64,000 bases of DNA from Hyphomicrobiales bacterium (GTDB lineage: Bacteria > Pseudomonadota > Alphaproteobacteria > Rickettsiales > JACKKO01): contig JACKKO010000003.1 in NCBI GenBank assembly GCA_024236395.1, positions 104,859 to 168,858 on the forward strand, given 5' to 3'. A program made the position numbers and the translations under genes. The notes beneath the pieces are model-generated. The model did not search any database. It had not been told where the DNA came from and saw only the letters and a program-made list of their open reading frames with translations. The first letter of the stretch is position 1. Every line of letters begins with the position of its first letter. Below, piece after piece: positions 9,207 through 19,657 of this stretch.

Positions 9207-10571
9207 ATGCAGAGTATTAATCCGGTCAATGGCGAGGTAATCCATACCTATACGGAGATGCCTTCGGTAGAGGCGGAACACCGCATTAAGCAGTGTCATG
9301 AAGCTTTCCTGAGCTGGCGAAAATACAGTATAGAAAAACGGGCAGACCGTGTGCATCATGCCGCGACCCTACTGAAAGAACGAAAATCCCGATATGCCAG
9401 GTTGATGACGGAAGAAATGGGGAAACATCTGCGGGAGGCCGAGGCAGAAATTGAGAAATGCGCGTGGGTTTTTGAGTATTACGCGACGCATGCAGTGGAG
9501 TTCCTTAGTGACACACCGGTAAAAACAGAAATGGCAGAGAGTTTTATCACCTATCAGCCGTTAGGGGTGGTGCTGGCGGTGATGCCATGGAATTTCCCGT
9601 TCTGGCAGGTGTTCCGTTTTGCAGCTCCGGCTTTGATGGCGGGAAATGGGGCATTGCTCAAGCATGCCAGTAATGTATGCGGGTGCGCGCTGGCCATTGA
9701 GGAAGTGTTCAGTGATGCCGGATTCCCAAAAGCGCTGTTTTCTACGTTGCTGATCCCCGGGAAGCGAGTAGAGGAAGTGATTACGCATCCGTTGGTGAAA
9801 GCGGTGACGCTGACGGGTAGTACGGAGGCCGGACGCTCTGTGGCGGCAATGGCCGGGCGGTGCCTGAAGAAATCGGTGCTGGAGCTGGGCGGAAGTGATC
9901 CGTACCTGATTTTAGAAGATGCGGATTTAGACAAAGCGGTGACGGCCTGCGTCAAGAGCCGTCTCATTAATAACGGTCAGAGCTGTATTGCCGCAAAGCG
10001 CTTTATTGTGGTGGAGGCGGTGTACGAGGCGTTTGTTCAGGCATTCACCGCGCAGATGGAAGCCATCAAAATGGGTGACCCAACTGATAATATGGCGGAT
10101 ATAGGGCCGCAGGCCAGCCTCGCGCTCCGGGATGCGCTGCATCGGCAGGTCACAGAGTCAGTGAAAGCAGGGGCACGTTGCCTGATAGGAGGCCATATCC
10201 CGGAAGAGAAGGGGGCTTGGTATCCACCCACAGTACTGGTGGATGTGCAGAAAGGAATGCCTGCCTATGCGGAGGAATTGTTCGGCCCGGTGGCCGCAAT
10301 TATCCGGGTAAAAGATACAGAGGAAGCGATCGCGGTAGCGAATGATACTGCATTTGGGCTGGGCAGCGGAATTTTCTCTGAGGACATCAAAAACGCCCGG
10401 AGGATTGCACGGGATCGTATTATTGCCGGTGCCACGGCGGTGAATGATTTTGTGAAATCAGACCCGCGCCTGCCGTTTGGCGGAGTGGGAGAAAGTGGCT
10501 ATGGCCGCGAGCTTTCGGTGTTTGGTATTCGCGAATTTGTGAATATCAAGGCGGTAACAGTTGGAGCATAA
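9207..10571 (+). CDS. NAD(P)-dependent aldehyde dehydrogenase, succinate-semialdehyde dehydrogenase-like
   Basis: The chosen ATG at 9207 follows a purine-rich ribosome site (GAGGGGAG); an upstream ATG at 9144 would add 21 residues with no family support. The 454-residue protein has the full aldehyde dehydrogenase core: P-W-N-F-P-F-W near residue 127, the cofactor loop G-S-T-E-A-G-R (204-210), general base Glu226 in L-E-L-G-G and nucleophile Cys260 in G-Q-S-C. Length and the short N-terminus fit the Sad/YneI-type succinate-semialdehyde dehydrogenases, which oxidise succinate semialdehyde to succinate. The substrate is inferred from overall resemblance only. It is a single gene between gyrA (divergent) and rpoC (convergent). 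Confidence 0.85.
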   Translation: MQSINPVNGEVIHTYTEMPSVEAEHRIKQCHEAFLSWRKYSIEKRADRVHHAATLLKERKSRYARLMTEEMGKHLREAEAEIEKCAWVFEYYATHAVEFLSDTPVKTEMAESFITYQPLGVVLAVMPWNFPFWQVFRFAAPALMAGNGALLKHASNVCGCALAIEEVFSDAGFPKALFSTLLIPGKRVEEVITHPLVKAVTLTGSTEAGRSVAAMAGRCLKKSVLELGGSDPYLILEDADLDKAVTACVKSRLINNGQSCIAAKRFIVVEAVYEAFVQAFTAQMEAIKMGDPTDNMADIGPQASLALRDALHRQVTESVKAGARCLIGGHIPEEKGAWYPPTVLVDVQKGMPAYAEELFGPVAAIIRVKDTEEAIAVANDTAFGLGSGIFSEDIKNARRIARDRIIAGATAVNDFVKSDPRLPFGGVGESGYGRELSVFGIREFVNIKAVTVGA

Positions 10572-10572
10572 A

Positions 10573-10601
10573 AAAACCCGGGGATCGCCTCCCCGGGTTT
10601 T
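10573..10601. terminator. Bidirectional rho-independent terminator
   Basis: A perfect 12-base inverted repeat (AAAACCCGGGGA / TCCCCGGGTTTT) has a five-base loop, T-runs on both strands and extra A residues at 10571-10572. It lies between the convergent aldehyde dehydrogenase and rpoC stops and can serve both. Confidence 0.92.
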
Positions 10602-10620
10602 CGTTTCCAGCTACAATGCC

Positions 10621-13600
10621 TTAGCCTGCATTGGCACTGCGCTGTGCATCATCATCGGATGATTCTACGGCAGGAGCGGCTTCTTCGCCTTCCTGATTCA
10701 CCTGCAATTTTGCAATTTTCTCCTGACGGAGCTTTGCAATCTCGCGGTCGCGAGCTACGGCTTTCTTCTTCATCTGGCGCATGAAGGCACCCGTACCCGC
10801 CGGGATCAGACGCCCAACGATCACGTTTTCCTTCAAGCCGTGCAGATGATCCACCTTGCCGGAAACCGCTGCTTCCGTCAGAACGCGGGTGGTTTCCTGG
10901 AAGGATGCCGCGGAAATGAAGGACTTGGTTTGCAGCGAGGCCTTGGTAATTCCCTGCAATACCGGGCTGGCTTCGGCCTGTTTATAGCCTTGCGCCGCAG
11001 CCTTGGCATTCACTTCCTCAAACTCCTCACGGTCTACCTGTTCGCCTGCCAAGAAGGTGGTTTCACCCGGTTCGGTGATTTCCACTTTCTGCAGCATTTG
11101 GCGCGTAATCACTTCGATATGCTTATCGTTGATTACCACACCCTGCAAACGATAGACCTGCTGGATTTCCTGCACCATATACTTGGCCAGCGCTTCTACG
11201 CCCATGACCTTCAGGATATCATGCGGTACCGGGTTACCATCCATCAGGAGGTCGCCTTTCTTCACATAATCCCCCTCATTCACCACGAGGTGCTTCCCTT
11301 TCGGTACGAGGTATTCCACGGCCTCATCATCCGCACTTTTCGGACGAATCACCACGCGGGTCTTGGATTTGTAATCCCGACCAAATTCAACAACACCTTC
11401 AATTTCACTGATGATGGCGTGATCTTTCGGCTTACGGGCTTCAAACAACTCGGCCACACGCGGCAGCCCCCCTGTAATATCACGGGTTTTGCTGGATTCC
11501 CGCGGGATACGTGCCAACACGTCCCCGGAGTGCACTTCCTGGCCGTCTTCCACGTTCAGGATAGCGTCAATCGGCAGGAAGTAACGTGCTTCCAGCCCGT
11601 TGGCCAGCGTAATCAGCTCGCCATCGCCATCACGCAGTGTGATACGCGGCTTCAGGTCGGCACCGCCCTTGAACTGTTTCCAGTCAATAATCACTTTGCT
11701 GGAAAGCCCGGTGGCTTCATCCATGACTTCTTTCATGGAAATCCCATCCGTGATATCGCGGTACACCACGCGACCGGTACGCTCAGTGATGATGGGGATG
11801 GTATACGGATCCCATTCTGCCAGTTTCTCACCTTTTTTTACCTTATCACCGTCATCTTTCGGCATACGTGCGCCGTACGGTACGGAGAAGCGGGCGCGCT
11901 CATGGCCTTTATCATCCAGGATCAGCAGCTCACAGGAGCGGCTCATCACCACGTTACGCTTCTTGCTGTCGTGTACGATGTGACGGTTGACCAGCTTGAT
12001 CACCCCATCCTGCGGGGCTTCAATGGTGGATTGCTCCACACTGCTGGTTGCCGCACCTCCAATGTGGAACGTACGCATTGTCAGCTGGGTGCCCGGCTCG
12101 CCGATGGATTGGGCAGCGATAACCCCAATGGCTTCGCCGACATTCACCAACTGGCCGCTTGTCAGATCGCGCCCGTAACAACGGCTACAAATACCACCCC
12201 GGCTTTCACAATTAATCACCGAGCGAATCAGAACCGATTCTACTCCGACGGCATCAATTTTGTCGGCGATGATTTCATCAATCACCTGACCAGCGGAAAC
12301 GAGGATGTCATTCGTGGAAGGATGACGTACATCCTTGGCTGCACAACGGCCCAGGATGGTATCCCGCAGCGTGACAACGATTTCACCACCTTCAATGATA
12401 GATTTACCAACAATCCCATTTTTAGTGCCGCAATCGTCTTCTACCACTACGCAATCCTGCGCCACATCCACCAGACGGCGGGTGAGGTACCCGGAGTTTG
12501 CCGTTTTCAGTGCTGTATCCGCCAGACCTTTCCGTGCACCGTGCGTGGAGTTAAAGTACTCCAACACGTTCAGGCCTTCTTTAAAGTTAGAGATAATCGG
12601 CGTTTCAATAATCTCCCCGGAAGGTTTGGCCATCAACCCGCGCATCCCGGCCAGCTGCTTAATCTGTGCGGCAGAACCCCGCGCCCCAGAATGCGCCATC
12701 ATGTAAATGGCGTTCACATCCTGCTGGTTTGCGGCTTTCTTCGCACTTTTGGAGTTTTCATCGCCGGAGATGATTTTCATCATGTCGTTCGCCACGCGGT
12801 CGGTACATTGTGACCAGGCGTCCACCACCTTGTTGTATTTTTCACCCATGGTGATGAGACCGTCCGTGTATTGCTTCTCGAACTGCTTCACTTCTTTCAG
12901 TGTGCGTTCGATATGGCTGTGCTTGCTATCCGGAATGACCATATCGTCTTTACCGAAGGAGATGCCAGCCTTACAGGCATGGCCAAAGCCCAGCTTCATC
13001 AGGCGGTCGGCAAAGATGACCGTCGTTTTCTGACCACAATGGCGATACACTTCCTCAATCAGGCGGCTGACATCTTTCTTCGTCAATACCTGGTTGATAA
13101 GCTTGAACGGCAGCTTGGCATTACGCGGCAGTAGTTCAGCAATGAACATACGACCCGGCGTGGTTTCCACGAGGTCCGTTTTGGGCTGGCCTTTTTCATC
13201 CACCGTGTGGAAGCGCGTCTTGATACGCGTATGGAGCGAAATGATTTTCCGTTCTAGTGCGTGCTCAATTTCCCCCATGTCGGAGAAGGCCATCCCATCA
13301 CCCGGCAGATCATCAAACTGCATGGTGAGGTAGTAAATCCCCAGGATAATATCCTGCGTTGGTACAATGATGGGTTTCCCGTTGGCAGGGCTGAGGATGT
13401 TGTTCGTCGACATCATCAGTACACGTGCTTCCAGTTGTGACTCAATGGAAAGCGGGACGTGTACGGCCATCTGGTCGCCGTCAAAGTCAGCATTAAACGC
13501 CGTACATACCAGCGGATGCAGACGAATGGCCTTCCCTTCAATGAGAACCGGTTCAAATGCCTGAATCCCCAGACGGTGAAGGGTAGGAGCGCGGTTCAGG

Positions 13601-14871
13601 AATACCGGGTGCTCACGGATTACTTCTTCTAGAATATCCCAGACTTCCGGACGCTCATACTCTACCATTTTCTTGGCGACTTTAATGGTCGTGGCGATGC
13701 CATACAGTTCCAGTTTGGCATAGATAAACGGCTTGAACAGTTCCAGCGCCATCTTCTTAGGGATACCGCATTGGTGCAGTTTCAATTCCGGCCCGACCAC
13801 AATGACCGAACGGCCGGAATAATCCACACGCTTACCCAGCAGGTTTTGACGGAAGCGACCCTGTTTCCCTTTCAGCATATCGCTGAGGGATTTGAACGGG
13901 CGCTTGTTGGCGTCTTTAATCACGCGGCCACGGCGACCGTTATCAAACAGCGCATCGACCGATTCCTGCAGCATCCGCTTTTCGTTGCGGATGATGATAT
14001 CCGGTGCTTTCAGTTCCAGCAGGCGCTTCAGGCGGTTATTCCGGTTAATGACGCGGCGGTACAGATCGTTCAGGTCAGAAGTCGCAAAGCGGCCACCATC
14101 CAACGGCACCAGCGGGCGCAGATCTGGCGGAATCACCGGCACGACATCCAGCACCATCCACTCCGGACGGTTCTGGGATTCCAGGAAGGATTCAATCAGC
14201 TTCAGACGCTTGACCAGCTTCTTCAGCTTGGCTTCTGAGGAAGTGCTGCCAAGTTCGGCGCGCATACGCACTTTTTCTTCTTCCAGATCGAGCGCGATCA
14301 GCATTTTCTTCACGGCTTCCGCACCGATCATGGCAGTGAAGGTTTCCTCGCCGAAATCGTCCTGCGCTTTGTAATATTCATCCTCGGTCAGCAGTTGGCC
14401 ATAGGTAAACGGTGTCAGGCCGGGCTCCACGACAACATAAGATTCAAAGTACAGAATCTTTTCCAGGTCCTTCAGTGGCATATCCAGCAGCAGACCAATA
14501 CGCGAGGGCAGGGACTTCAGGAACCAGATATGCACCACCGGGCTGGCCAGTTCAATATGGCCCATACGCTCCCGACGTACTTTGGAGGTAGTGACTTCCA
14601 CGCCGCACTTTTCACAGACAATACCACGGTATTTCATGCGCTTATATTTGCCGCACAGACATTCATAATCGCGTACCGGGCCAAAGATACGGGCACAGAA
14701 CAGACCATCCCGCTCTGGCTTGAACGTACGGTAGTTAATGGTTTCCGGCTTTTTTACTTCGCCGAAAGACCAGGACCGGATTTTTTCCGGGCTGGCGATG
14801 GAGATTTGGATATTATCGAATTCCTGCGAATTCTTACTTTGTCCAAAAAAGTGCATCATTTCCTGATACAT
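10621..14871 (-). CDS. rpoC: DNA-directed RNA polymerase subunit beta'
   Basis: The 1416-residue beta' subunit contains the N-terminal zinc site (C-L-C-G-K-Y-K ... C-E-K-C-G), the catalytic magnesium loop N-A-D-F-D-G-D-Q-M with three aspartates, and the second zinc cluster (C-E-S-R-G-G-I-C-S-R-C). The start M-Y-Q-E-M-M matches the alphaproteobacterial N-terminus. It is the last gene of the cluster, 49 bases after rpoB, and ends before a strong hairpin terminator. The C-terminal tail is acidic and low in complexity. Confidence 0.98.
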   Translation of the reverse strand: MYQEMMHFFGQSKNSQEFDNIQISIASPEKIRSWSFGEVKKPETINYRTFKPERDGLFCARIFGPVRDYECLCGKYKRMKYRGIVCEKCGVEVTTSKVRRERMGHIELASPVVHIWFLKSLPSRIGLLLDMPLKDLEKILYFESYVVVEPGLTPFTYGQLLTEDEYYKAQDDFGEETFTAMIGAEAVKKMLIALDLEEEKVRMRAELGSTSSEAKLKKLVKRLKLIESFLESQNRPEWMVLDVVPVIPPDLRPLVPLDGGRFATSDLNDLYRRVINRNNRLKRLLELKAPDIIIRNEKRMLQESVDALFDNGRRGRVIKDANKRPFKSLSDMLKGKQGRFRQNLLGKRVDYSGRSVIVVGPELKLHQCGIPKKMALELFKPFIYAKLELYGIATTIKVAKKMVEYERPEVWDILEEVIREHPVFLNRAPTLHRLGIQAFEPVLIEGKAIRLHPLVCTAFNADFDGDQMAVHVPLSIESQLEARVLMMSTNNILSPANGKPIIVPTQDIILGIYYLTMQFDDLPGDGMAFSDMGEIEHALERKIISLHTRIKTRFHTVDEKGQPKTDLVETTPGRMFIAELLPRNAKLPFKLINQVLTKKDVSRLIEEVYRHCGQKTTVIFADRLMKLGFGHACKAGISFGKDDMVIPDSKHSHIERTLKEVKQFEKQYTDGLITMGEKYNKVVDAWSQCTDRVANDMMKIISGDENSKSAKKAANQQDVNAIYMMAHSGARGSAAQIKQLAGMRGLMAKPSGEIIETPIISNFKEGLNVLEYFNSTHGARKGLADTALKTANSGYLTRRLVDVAQDCVVVEDDCGTKNGIVGKSIIEGGEIVVTLRDTILGRCAAKDVRHPSTNDILVSAGQVIDEIIADKIDAVGVESVLIRSVINCESRGGICSRCYGRDLTSGQLVNVGEAIGVIAAQSIGEPGTQLTMRTFHIGGAATSSVEQSTIEAPQDGVIKLVNRHIVHDSKKRNVVMSRSCELLILDDKGHERARFSVPYGARMPKDDGDKVKKGEKLAEWDPYTIPIITERTGRVVYRDITDGISMKEVMDEATGLSSKVIIDWKQFKGGADLKPRITLRDGDGELITLANGLEARYFLPIDAILNVEDGQEVHSGDVLARIPRESSKTRDITGGLPRVAELFEARKPKDHAIISEIEGVVEFGRDYKSKTRVVIRPKSADDEAVEYLVPKGKHLVVNEGDYVKKGDLLMDGNPVPHDILKVMGVEALAKYMVQEIQQVYRLQGVVINDKHIEVITRQMLQKVEITEPGETTFLAGEQVDREEFEEVNAKAAAQGYKQAEASPVLQGITKASLQTKSFISAASFQETTRVLTEAAVSGKVDHLHGLKENVIVGRLIPAGTGAFMRQMKKKAVARDREIAKLRQEKIAKLQVNQEGEEAAPAVESSDDDAQRSANAG

Positions 14872-14920
14872 GGTGCCCCCTGTGCTTATGTATATCTGTT
14901 ATCTGCGTGGTCTAATGTTA

Positions 14921-17900
14921 CTAACTGGCCTGCTTGAGCAGCTTACTTTCCGGATCTTCCGGGGAAGCTGTTTTATCCTCGTTATCAGCAGAAATCAGTT
15001 CAACGTTAAGGCAAAGCGAGCGCAGCTCTTTTACCATTACGTGGAACGATTCCGGAATACCGGATTCCAGTGTGTGATCGCCCTTCACGATGGATTCATA
15101 CACCTTCGTACGGCCGGCCACGTCATCGGATTTCACCGTCAGCATTTCCTGCAGGGTATAGGATGCGCCATAGGCTTGCAGTGCCCAGCATTCCATTTCC
15201 CCAAAGCGCTGACCACCAAAGTGGGATTTACCACCCAGTGGCTGCTGCGTCACCAGGCTGTACGGCCCAATCGAACGGGCGTGGATCTTATCGTCCACCA
15301 GGTGGTGCAGCTTCAGCATGTAAATGTAACCCACGGTGACTTCGCGGTCGAACTGCTCGCCCGTCCGCCCGTCATACAGGCGGGACTGGCCAGAGGTGGA
15401 AAGCCCGGATTTCTCCAGCAGCTTCTCAATATCGTCCTGCTTGGCACCATCGAAGACCGGTGTGGCAAACGGAATCCCAGTTTTAAGATTGTTGGCCAGT
15501 TCCAGCACTTCCGTCCTTTCCATCTTCTTGATCTCGTCGGTATCTTCCTTCCGTGTGTAGTAGGAGGAGATTCCCTTCCGGATATTCTCGATGGTTTTTT
15601 CGGAGTTGTCTTTTTCCAGGGAATCCAGCAGAGTGCGAATTTGCTTGCCGAAGTTTGCAGAGGCCCAGCCCAGGTGGGTTTCCATGATCTGCCCCACGTT
15701 CATACGCGAAGGCACACCCAGCGGGTTCAGTACGATATCCACTGTGGTACCATCTGCCAGGTACGGCATATCTTCCGCCGGACAGATTTTGGAGATCACC
15801 CCTTTGTTTCCGTGGCGACCGGCCATCTTATCACCCGGCTGCAGCTTACGCTTCACCGCGATGAAGACCTTGACCATCTTCAGTACGCCGGAGGGGAGGT
15901 CATCACCATCCTGCACCTTCTGGATTTTATCCTGCAGGCGGGCCTGCAGATTGCGGATAATTTCCTCGTGGTGCTTCTTCAGCACTTCAATCTGCTCCGT
16001 GGCTTTCTCGTCGGAAACGCCGATCTGCCACCATTTGGCGTGTGGAATTTCTTCCAGCGCCTTTTCGGTGATCGCAGCGCCCTTCTTCACGCTTTCCACG
16101 GCTTTCATGGCTTTCTGCCCAACGAGGATTTCCTTCAACTCACCATAAATATGGTTTTCATAGATAAAGCGCTCGTCGTTGCTATCCTTGGTCAGGCGGT
16201 TGATTTCCGCGCGCTCAATGGCCATGGCACGTTCGTCTTTCTCGATACCACGGCGTGAGAACACACGAACTTCCACCACTGTCCCGGTGATACCCGGTGG
16301 CAGGCGCAGTGAAGAATCACGTACATCCGCAGCTTTTTCACCAAAGATGGCGCGCAGCAGCTTCTCTTCCGGCGTGATGGGGGATTCGCTCTTTGGCGTC
16401 ACTTTACCCACCAGAATATCACCGGCCTTGACTTCGGCACCAATATGCACAATCCCGACTTCATCAAGGTGACGCAGGTTCTCTTCGCTGATGTTCGGAA
16501 TATCACGGGTGATTTCTTCCGGCCCCAGCTTGGTATCGCGCGCCATGATCTCAAATTCCTCGATATGAATAGAGGTAAACACGTCCTCTTTCACAATACG
16601 CTCAGAGATCAGGATTGAGTCTTCAAAGTTATAACCATTCCACGGCATGAACGCGACCAGCACGTTCCGGCCCAGCGCCAGTTCGCCCAGATCCGTGCTC
16701 GGCCCATCGGCGATGATGTCGCCTTTCTTCACGCGGTCACCCACTTTAACGACTGGGCGCTGTGTGATGCAGGTGCTCTGGTTAGAGCGCTGGAACTTGC
16801 GCAGGTTATAAATCGTCACGCCGGTTCCGGCTTCATTTTCCGCCCGTTTGGTGGTGGAACGAATTACGATACGGGTGGCATCCACCTGATCGACTAAACC
16901 ATCGGCCTTGGCGGCCAGCGTTGCACCGGAATCCGTAGCAACCAGCGATTCCATCCCGGTGCCCACCAGCGGTGCTTCCACCTGTACCAGCGGCACGGCC
17001 TGGCGTTGCATGTTGGAACCCATCAGTGCGCGGTTGGCGTCGTCGTTTTCCAGGAACGGAATCAGCGATGCCGCCACAGAAACAATCTGTTTCGGAGCAA
17101 CATCCGCAAATTCCACGGTTTTCGGATCCGCCATGACGAACTCACCTTTACGGCGGCAGCTCACTAGATCGTCCGAGTAGCGGTTGTCTTTATCCACGGC
17201 TTCACCTGACTGGGCGATCGTGTAACGGCCTTCCTCAATGGCGGAGAGATACTGCACATCGTCTGTCAGTTTGCCATCCACCACTTTACGGTAGGGCGTT
17301 TCGATGAAGCCATATTTATTCACACGGGCATACGTGGCCAGACTGTTGATCAGACCGATATTCGGGCCTTCCGGTGTTTCAATCGGGCAGATACGACCAT
17401 AATGTGTCGGATGTACGTCGCGGACTTCAAAGCCAGCGCGTTCACGCGTCAGACCACCCGGTCCAAGCGCGGAAAGACGACGCTTATGTGTGATTTCCGA
17501 CAGCGGGTTGGTTTGGTCCATAAACTGCGAAAGCTGTGAAGAGCCAAAGAACTCACGCACCACAGCCGAAAGTGGCTTCGCATTAATGAGATCATGCGGC
17601 ATGATAGTATCCACATCCACGGAGCCCATGCGCTCCAGAATGGCACGCTCCATACGCAGCAGACCGATACGGAACTGGTTTTCCAGCAGTTCACCCACGG
17701 AACGCACACGGCGGTTCCCCAGATGGTCGATATCATCCACTTCGCCATTCCCATCGCGCAGATCGATGATCGTGCGGACAATCGCCAGAATATCTTCCTT
17801 CGTCAGTGTGCCTACCGACTCTTCGATATCCAGATTCAGGCGGGCACTCATCTTCACACGCCCAACATCCGAGAGGTCATAGCGGGAGGCATCAAAAAAC

Positions 17901-19084
17901 AGGCCCTGGAAAAGTGTTTCGGCAGCTTCCGGGGTAGGGGGCTCACCCGGGCGCATCACTTTATAGACATCTATTAGTGATTCTTCGCGGGTGGTATTTT
18001 TATCGGCCAACATGGAGTACACCAGATAGGGGTGGGAGTTCATACCCACTTCCAGTACTGGTATCTCCTTCATGTTCAGGTTATCCAGCAGCGATAGCGT
18101 TTCGTTATTGACCTGTGTGGCAGCCTTTACCAGCACTTCACCGGTTTTTTCATCAATGATATCCTTGCTGATAAACAGTTCGGCGAGCTCTTTTTCGTTT
18201 GGTAGATAGTGCTCCAGTCCAGCTTCTTTTGCCTTCTTTGCTGTACGGGCATTAATTTTTGTGCCGGCTTCAATTGCTACTTTGCCAGACTTGGCATCCA
18301 CAATATCAACCTGTACACGTTGTCCAAGAAATAACTCGGCATTAAATGGCAACGCCCAGCCACGCTTGGTTTTTGCCAGCGTGGTGGTTTCAAAAAACTG
18401 ATCCAGAATTTCTCCTGTTTCCATGCCAATGGCGCGGAGCAGGGAGGTAATATGTAGTTTACGACGGCGGTCTACACGGAAATACAGCAGGTCCTTGGCA
18501 TCAAATTCAAAATCCAGCCAGGAACCACGGTAGGGGATAACCCGTGCGGAATAGAGATATTTACCTGAGCTATGAGTTTTGCCCTCGTCATGCTCAAAGA
18601 ACACGCCCGGTGAGCGGTGCATCTGCGAGACAATCACACGTTCCGTGCCGTTAATGATGAACGTCCCGTGCTCAGTCATCAGGGGGATGTCACCCAGGTA
18701 GACATCCTGCTCCTTGATGCTCTTGATTTCACGCGCACCGGTGTCTTCATCCACGGACCACACGATCAGGCGCAGCGTGGCACGTAGCGGGGCAGCAAAG
18801 GTGATATCACGCTGGATACACTCTTCCACATCATATTTTGGGGCATCGAATTCGTATTTGACGAATTCGAGTGTGGCGGCGTCAGAGAAGTCATTAATCG
18901 GAAATACCGATTTAATCACGGCCTGCAGCCCTGTGTCGCTACGTTGATCCGAAGGAATGTTGATCTGCAGAAACGCGTCATATGACTTTTTCTGGATCTC
19001 AATCAGATTCGGAAGTTCTGTGACCGATGTCAGGCGGCCGAAATTATGACGAATACGCTTACGCGAAGTAAAACTATGCGACAT
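14921..19084 (-). CDS. rpoB: DNA-directed RNA polymerase subunit beta
   Basis: The 1387-residue beta subunit forms the catalytic core with beta'. The rifampicin-binding cluster is wild type (S-Q-L-S-Q-F-M-D-Q, H-K-R-R-L-S-A-L-G-P-G-G), so no resistance change is visible. Other landmarks are E-T-P-E-G-P-N-I-G-L-I and K-M-A-G-R-H-G-N-K-G near the active centre, and the C-terminal region G-G-K-S-H-F-G-G-Q-R-F-G-E-M-E that contacts beta'. It lies between rplL and rpoC on the same strand. The 147-base gap before it contains small hairpins (see 19085-19231). Confidence 0.98.
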   Translation of the reverse strand: MSHSFTSRKRIRHNFGRLTSVTELPNLIEIQKKSYDAFLQINIPSDQRSDTGLQAVIKSVFPINDFSDAATLEFVKYEFDAPKYDVEECIQRDITFAAPLRATLRLIVWSVDEDTGAREIKSIKEQDVYLGDIPLMTEHGTFIINGTERVIVSQMHRSPGVFFEHDEGKTHSSGKYLYSARVIPYRGSWLDFEFDAKDLLYFRVDRRRKLHITSLLRAIGMETGEILDQFFETTTLAKTKRGWALPFNAELFLGQRVQVDIVDAKSGKVAIEAGTKINARTAKKAKEAGLEHYLPNEKELAELFISKDIIDEKTGEVLVKAATQVNNETLSLLDNLNMKEIPVLEVGMNSHPYLVYSMLADKNTTREESLIDVYKVMRPGEPPTPEAAETLFQGLFFDASRYDLSDVGRVKMSARLNLDIEESVGTLTKEDILAIVRTIIDLRDGNGEVDDIDHLGNRRVRSVGELLENQFRIGLLRMERAILERMGSVDVDTIMPHDLINAKPLSAVVREFFGSSQLSQFMDQTNPLSEITHKRRLSALGPGGLTRERAGFEVRDVHPTHYGRICPIETPEGPNIGLINSLATYARVNKYGFIETPYRKVVDGKLTDDVQYLSAIEEGRYTIAQSGEAVDKDNRYSDDLVSCRRKGEFVMADPKTVEFADVAPKQIVSVAASLIPFLENDDANRALMGSNMQRQAVPLVQVEAPLVGTGMESLVATDSGATLAAKADGLVDQVDATRIVIRSTTKRAENEAGTGVTIYNLRKFQRSNQSTCITQRPVVKVGDRVKKGDIIADGPSTDLGELALGRNVLVAFMPWNGYNFEDSILISERIVKEDVFTSIHIEEFEIMARDTKLGPEEITRDIPNISEENLRHLDEVGIVHIGAEVKAGDILVGKVTPKSESPITPEEKLLRAIFGEKAADVRDSSLRLPPGITGTVVEVRVFSRRGIEKDERAMAIERAEINRLTKDSNDERFIYENHIYGELKEILVGQKAMKAVESVKKGAAITEKALEEIPHAKWWQIGVSDEKATEQIEVLKKHHEEIIRNLQARLQDKIQKVQDGDDLPSGVLKMVKVFIAVKRKLQPGDKMAGRHGNKGVISKICPAEDMPYLADGTTVDIVLNPLGVPSRMNVGQIMETHLGWASANFGKQIRTLLDSLEKDNSEKTIENIRKGISSYYTRKEDTDEIKKMERTEVLELANNLKTGIPFATPVFDGAKQDDIEKLLEKSGLSTSGQSRLYDGRTGEQFDREVTVGYIYMLKLHHLVDDKIHARSIGPYSLVTQQPLGGKSHFGGQRFGEMECWALQAYGASYTLQEMLTVKSDDVAGRTKVYESIVKGDHTLESGIPESFHVMVKELRSLCLNVELISADNEDKTASPEDPESKLLKQAS

Positions 19085-19231
19085 GGGTGCTGTTCTCCAA
19101 CTACTCGCGGTGGTGTTCCTGGGTTATACGTAGCGCAGTGACGACCAAAGGGCCTGCTGAGACCAGCACGCCCTGAAGTCCTCCCACAGCTTCCCGCTGT
19201 AGGTACCGCGCAAAAAAGACCGGCACGTGAA
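19085..19231 (-). other. rplL-rpoB spacer with two small hairpins, possible attenuation or processing site
   Basis: The only sizeable gap inside the rplK-to-rpoC run holds two short inverted repeats (ACAGC/GCTGT and TGCTG/CAGCA on the minus strand). In E. coli the same spacer contains an attenuator and an RNase III site that reduce rpoBC expression relative to L7/L12. The position is equivalent; the function here is inference. Confidence 0.35.
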
Positions 19232-19609
19232 CTATTTCAGCTCGACGGTAGCGCCAGCAGCTTCCAGCGCCGCTTTGATCTTTTCTGCTTCTTCTTTGCT
19301 TACGCCTTGTTTGACCGGCTTCGGTGCACCTTCCACGAGGTCTTTTGCCTCTTTCAGGCCCAGGCCAGTTACGCCACGGACTTCTTTGATCACGTTGATC
19401 TTCTTGTCGCCAGCGGCTGCCAGAACAACATCGAATTCCGTCTTTTCCTCAGCGGCTTCCGCTGCGGCACCACCTGCAACGGCTACTGCCGCTACCGGAG
19501 CTGCTGCAGAAACGCCCCATTTTTCTTCAAGAAGTTTTGCGAGGTCCGCTGCTTCGATCACTGTCAAAGCGGAAAGATCCTCAACGATTTTTTCCAGATT
19601 TGCTGCCAT
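19232..19609 (-). CDS. rplL: 50S ribosomal protein L7/L12
   Basis: Starting at the ATG at 19609 gives 125 residues, the usual length; eight more residues in frame upstream are not needed. The N-terminal dimerisation helices (M-A-A-N-L-E-K-I-V-E-D-L-S-A-L-T) are followed by an Ala/Val/Gly-rich hinge (about 38-58). The factor-binding domain with K-I-N-V-I-K-E-V-R, G-L-G-L-K-E-A-K and V-E-G-A-P-K-P-V-K completes it. It forms the stalk that recruits EF-Tu and EF-G, both encoded in the same cluster. It lies 48 bases after rplJ, as usual. Confidence 0.97.
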   Translation of the reverse strand: MAANLEKIVEDLSALTVIEAADLAKLLEEKWGVSAAAPVAAVAVAGGAAAEAAEEKTEFDVVLAAAGDKKINVIKEVRGVTGLGLKEAKDLVEGAPKPVKQGVSKEEAEKIKAALEAAGATVELK

Positions 19610-19657
19610 GGTTAAATCCCCCAATCGGTTCAATCAGTTAACAAAATTAAAAAACGT

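Noticed and set aside
10840..12813. 657-codon open frame antisense to rpoC
   Set aside because: It mirrors rpoC codon bias, has no recognisable domain, and rpoC is certain. Long antisense frames are common opposite strongly biased genes.
14870..16258. 462-codon open frame antisense to rpoB
   Set aside because: Same reason: it is opposite a clear rpoB and shows no domain or ribosome site.
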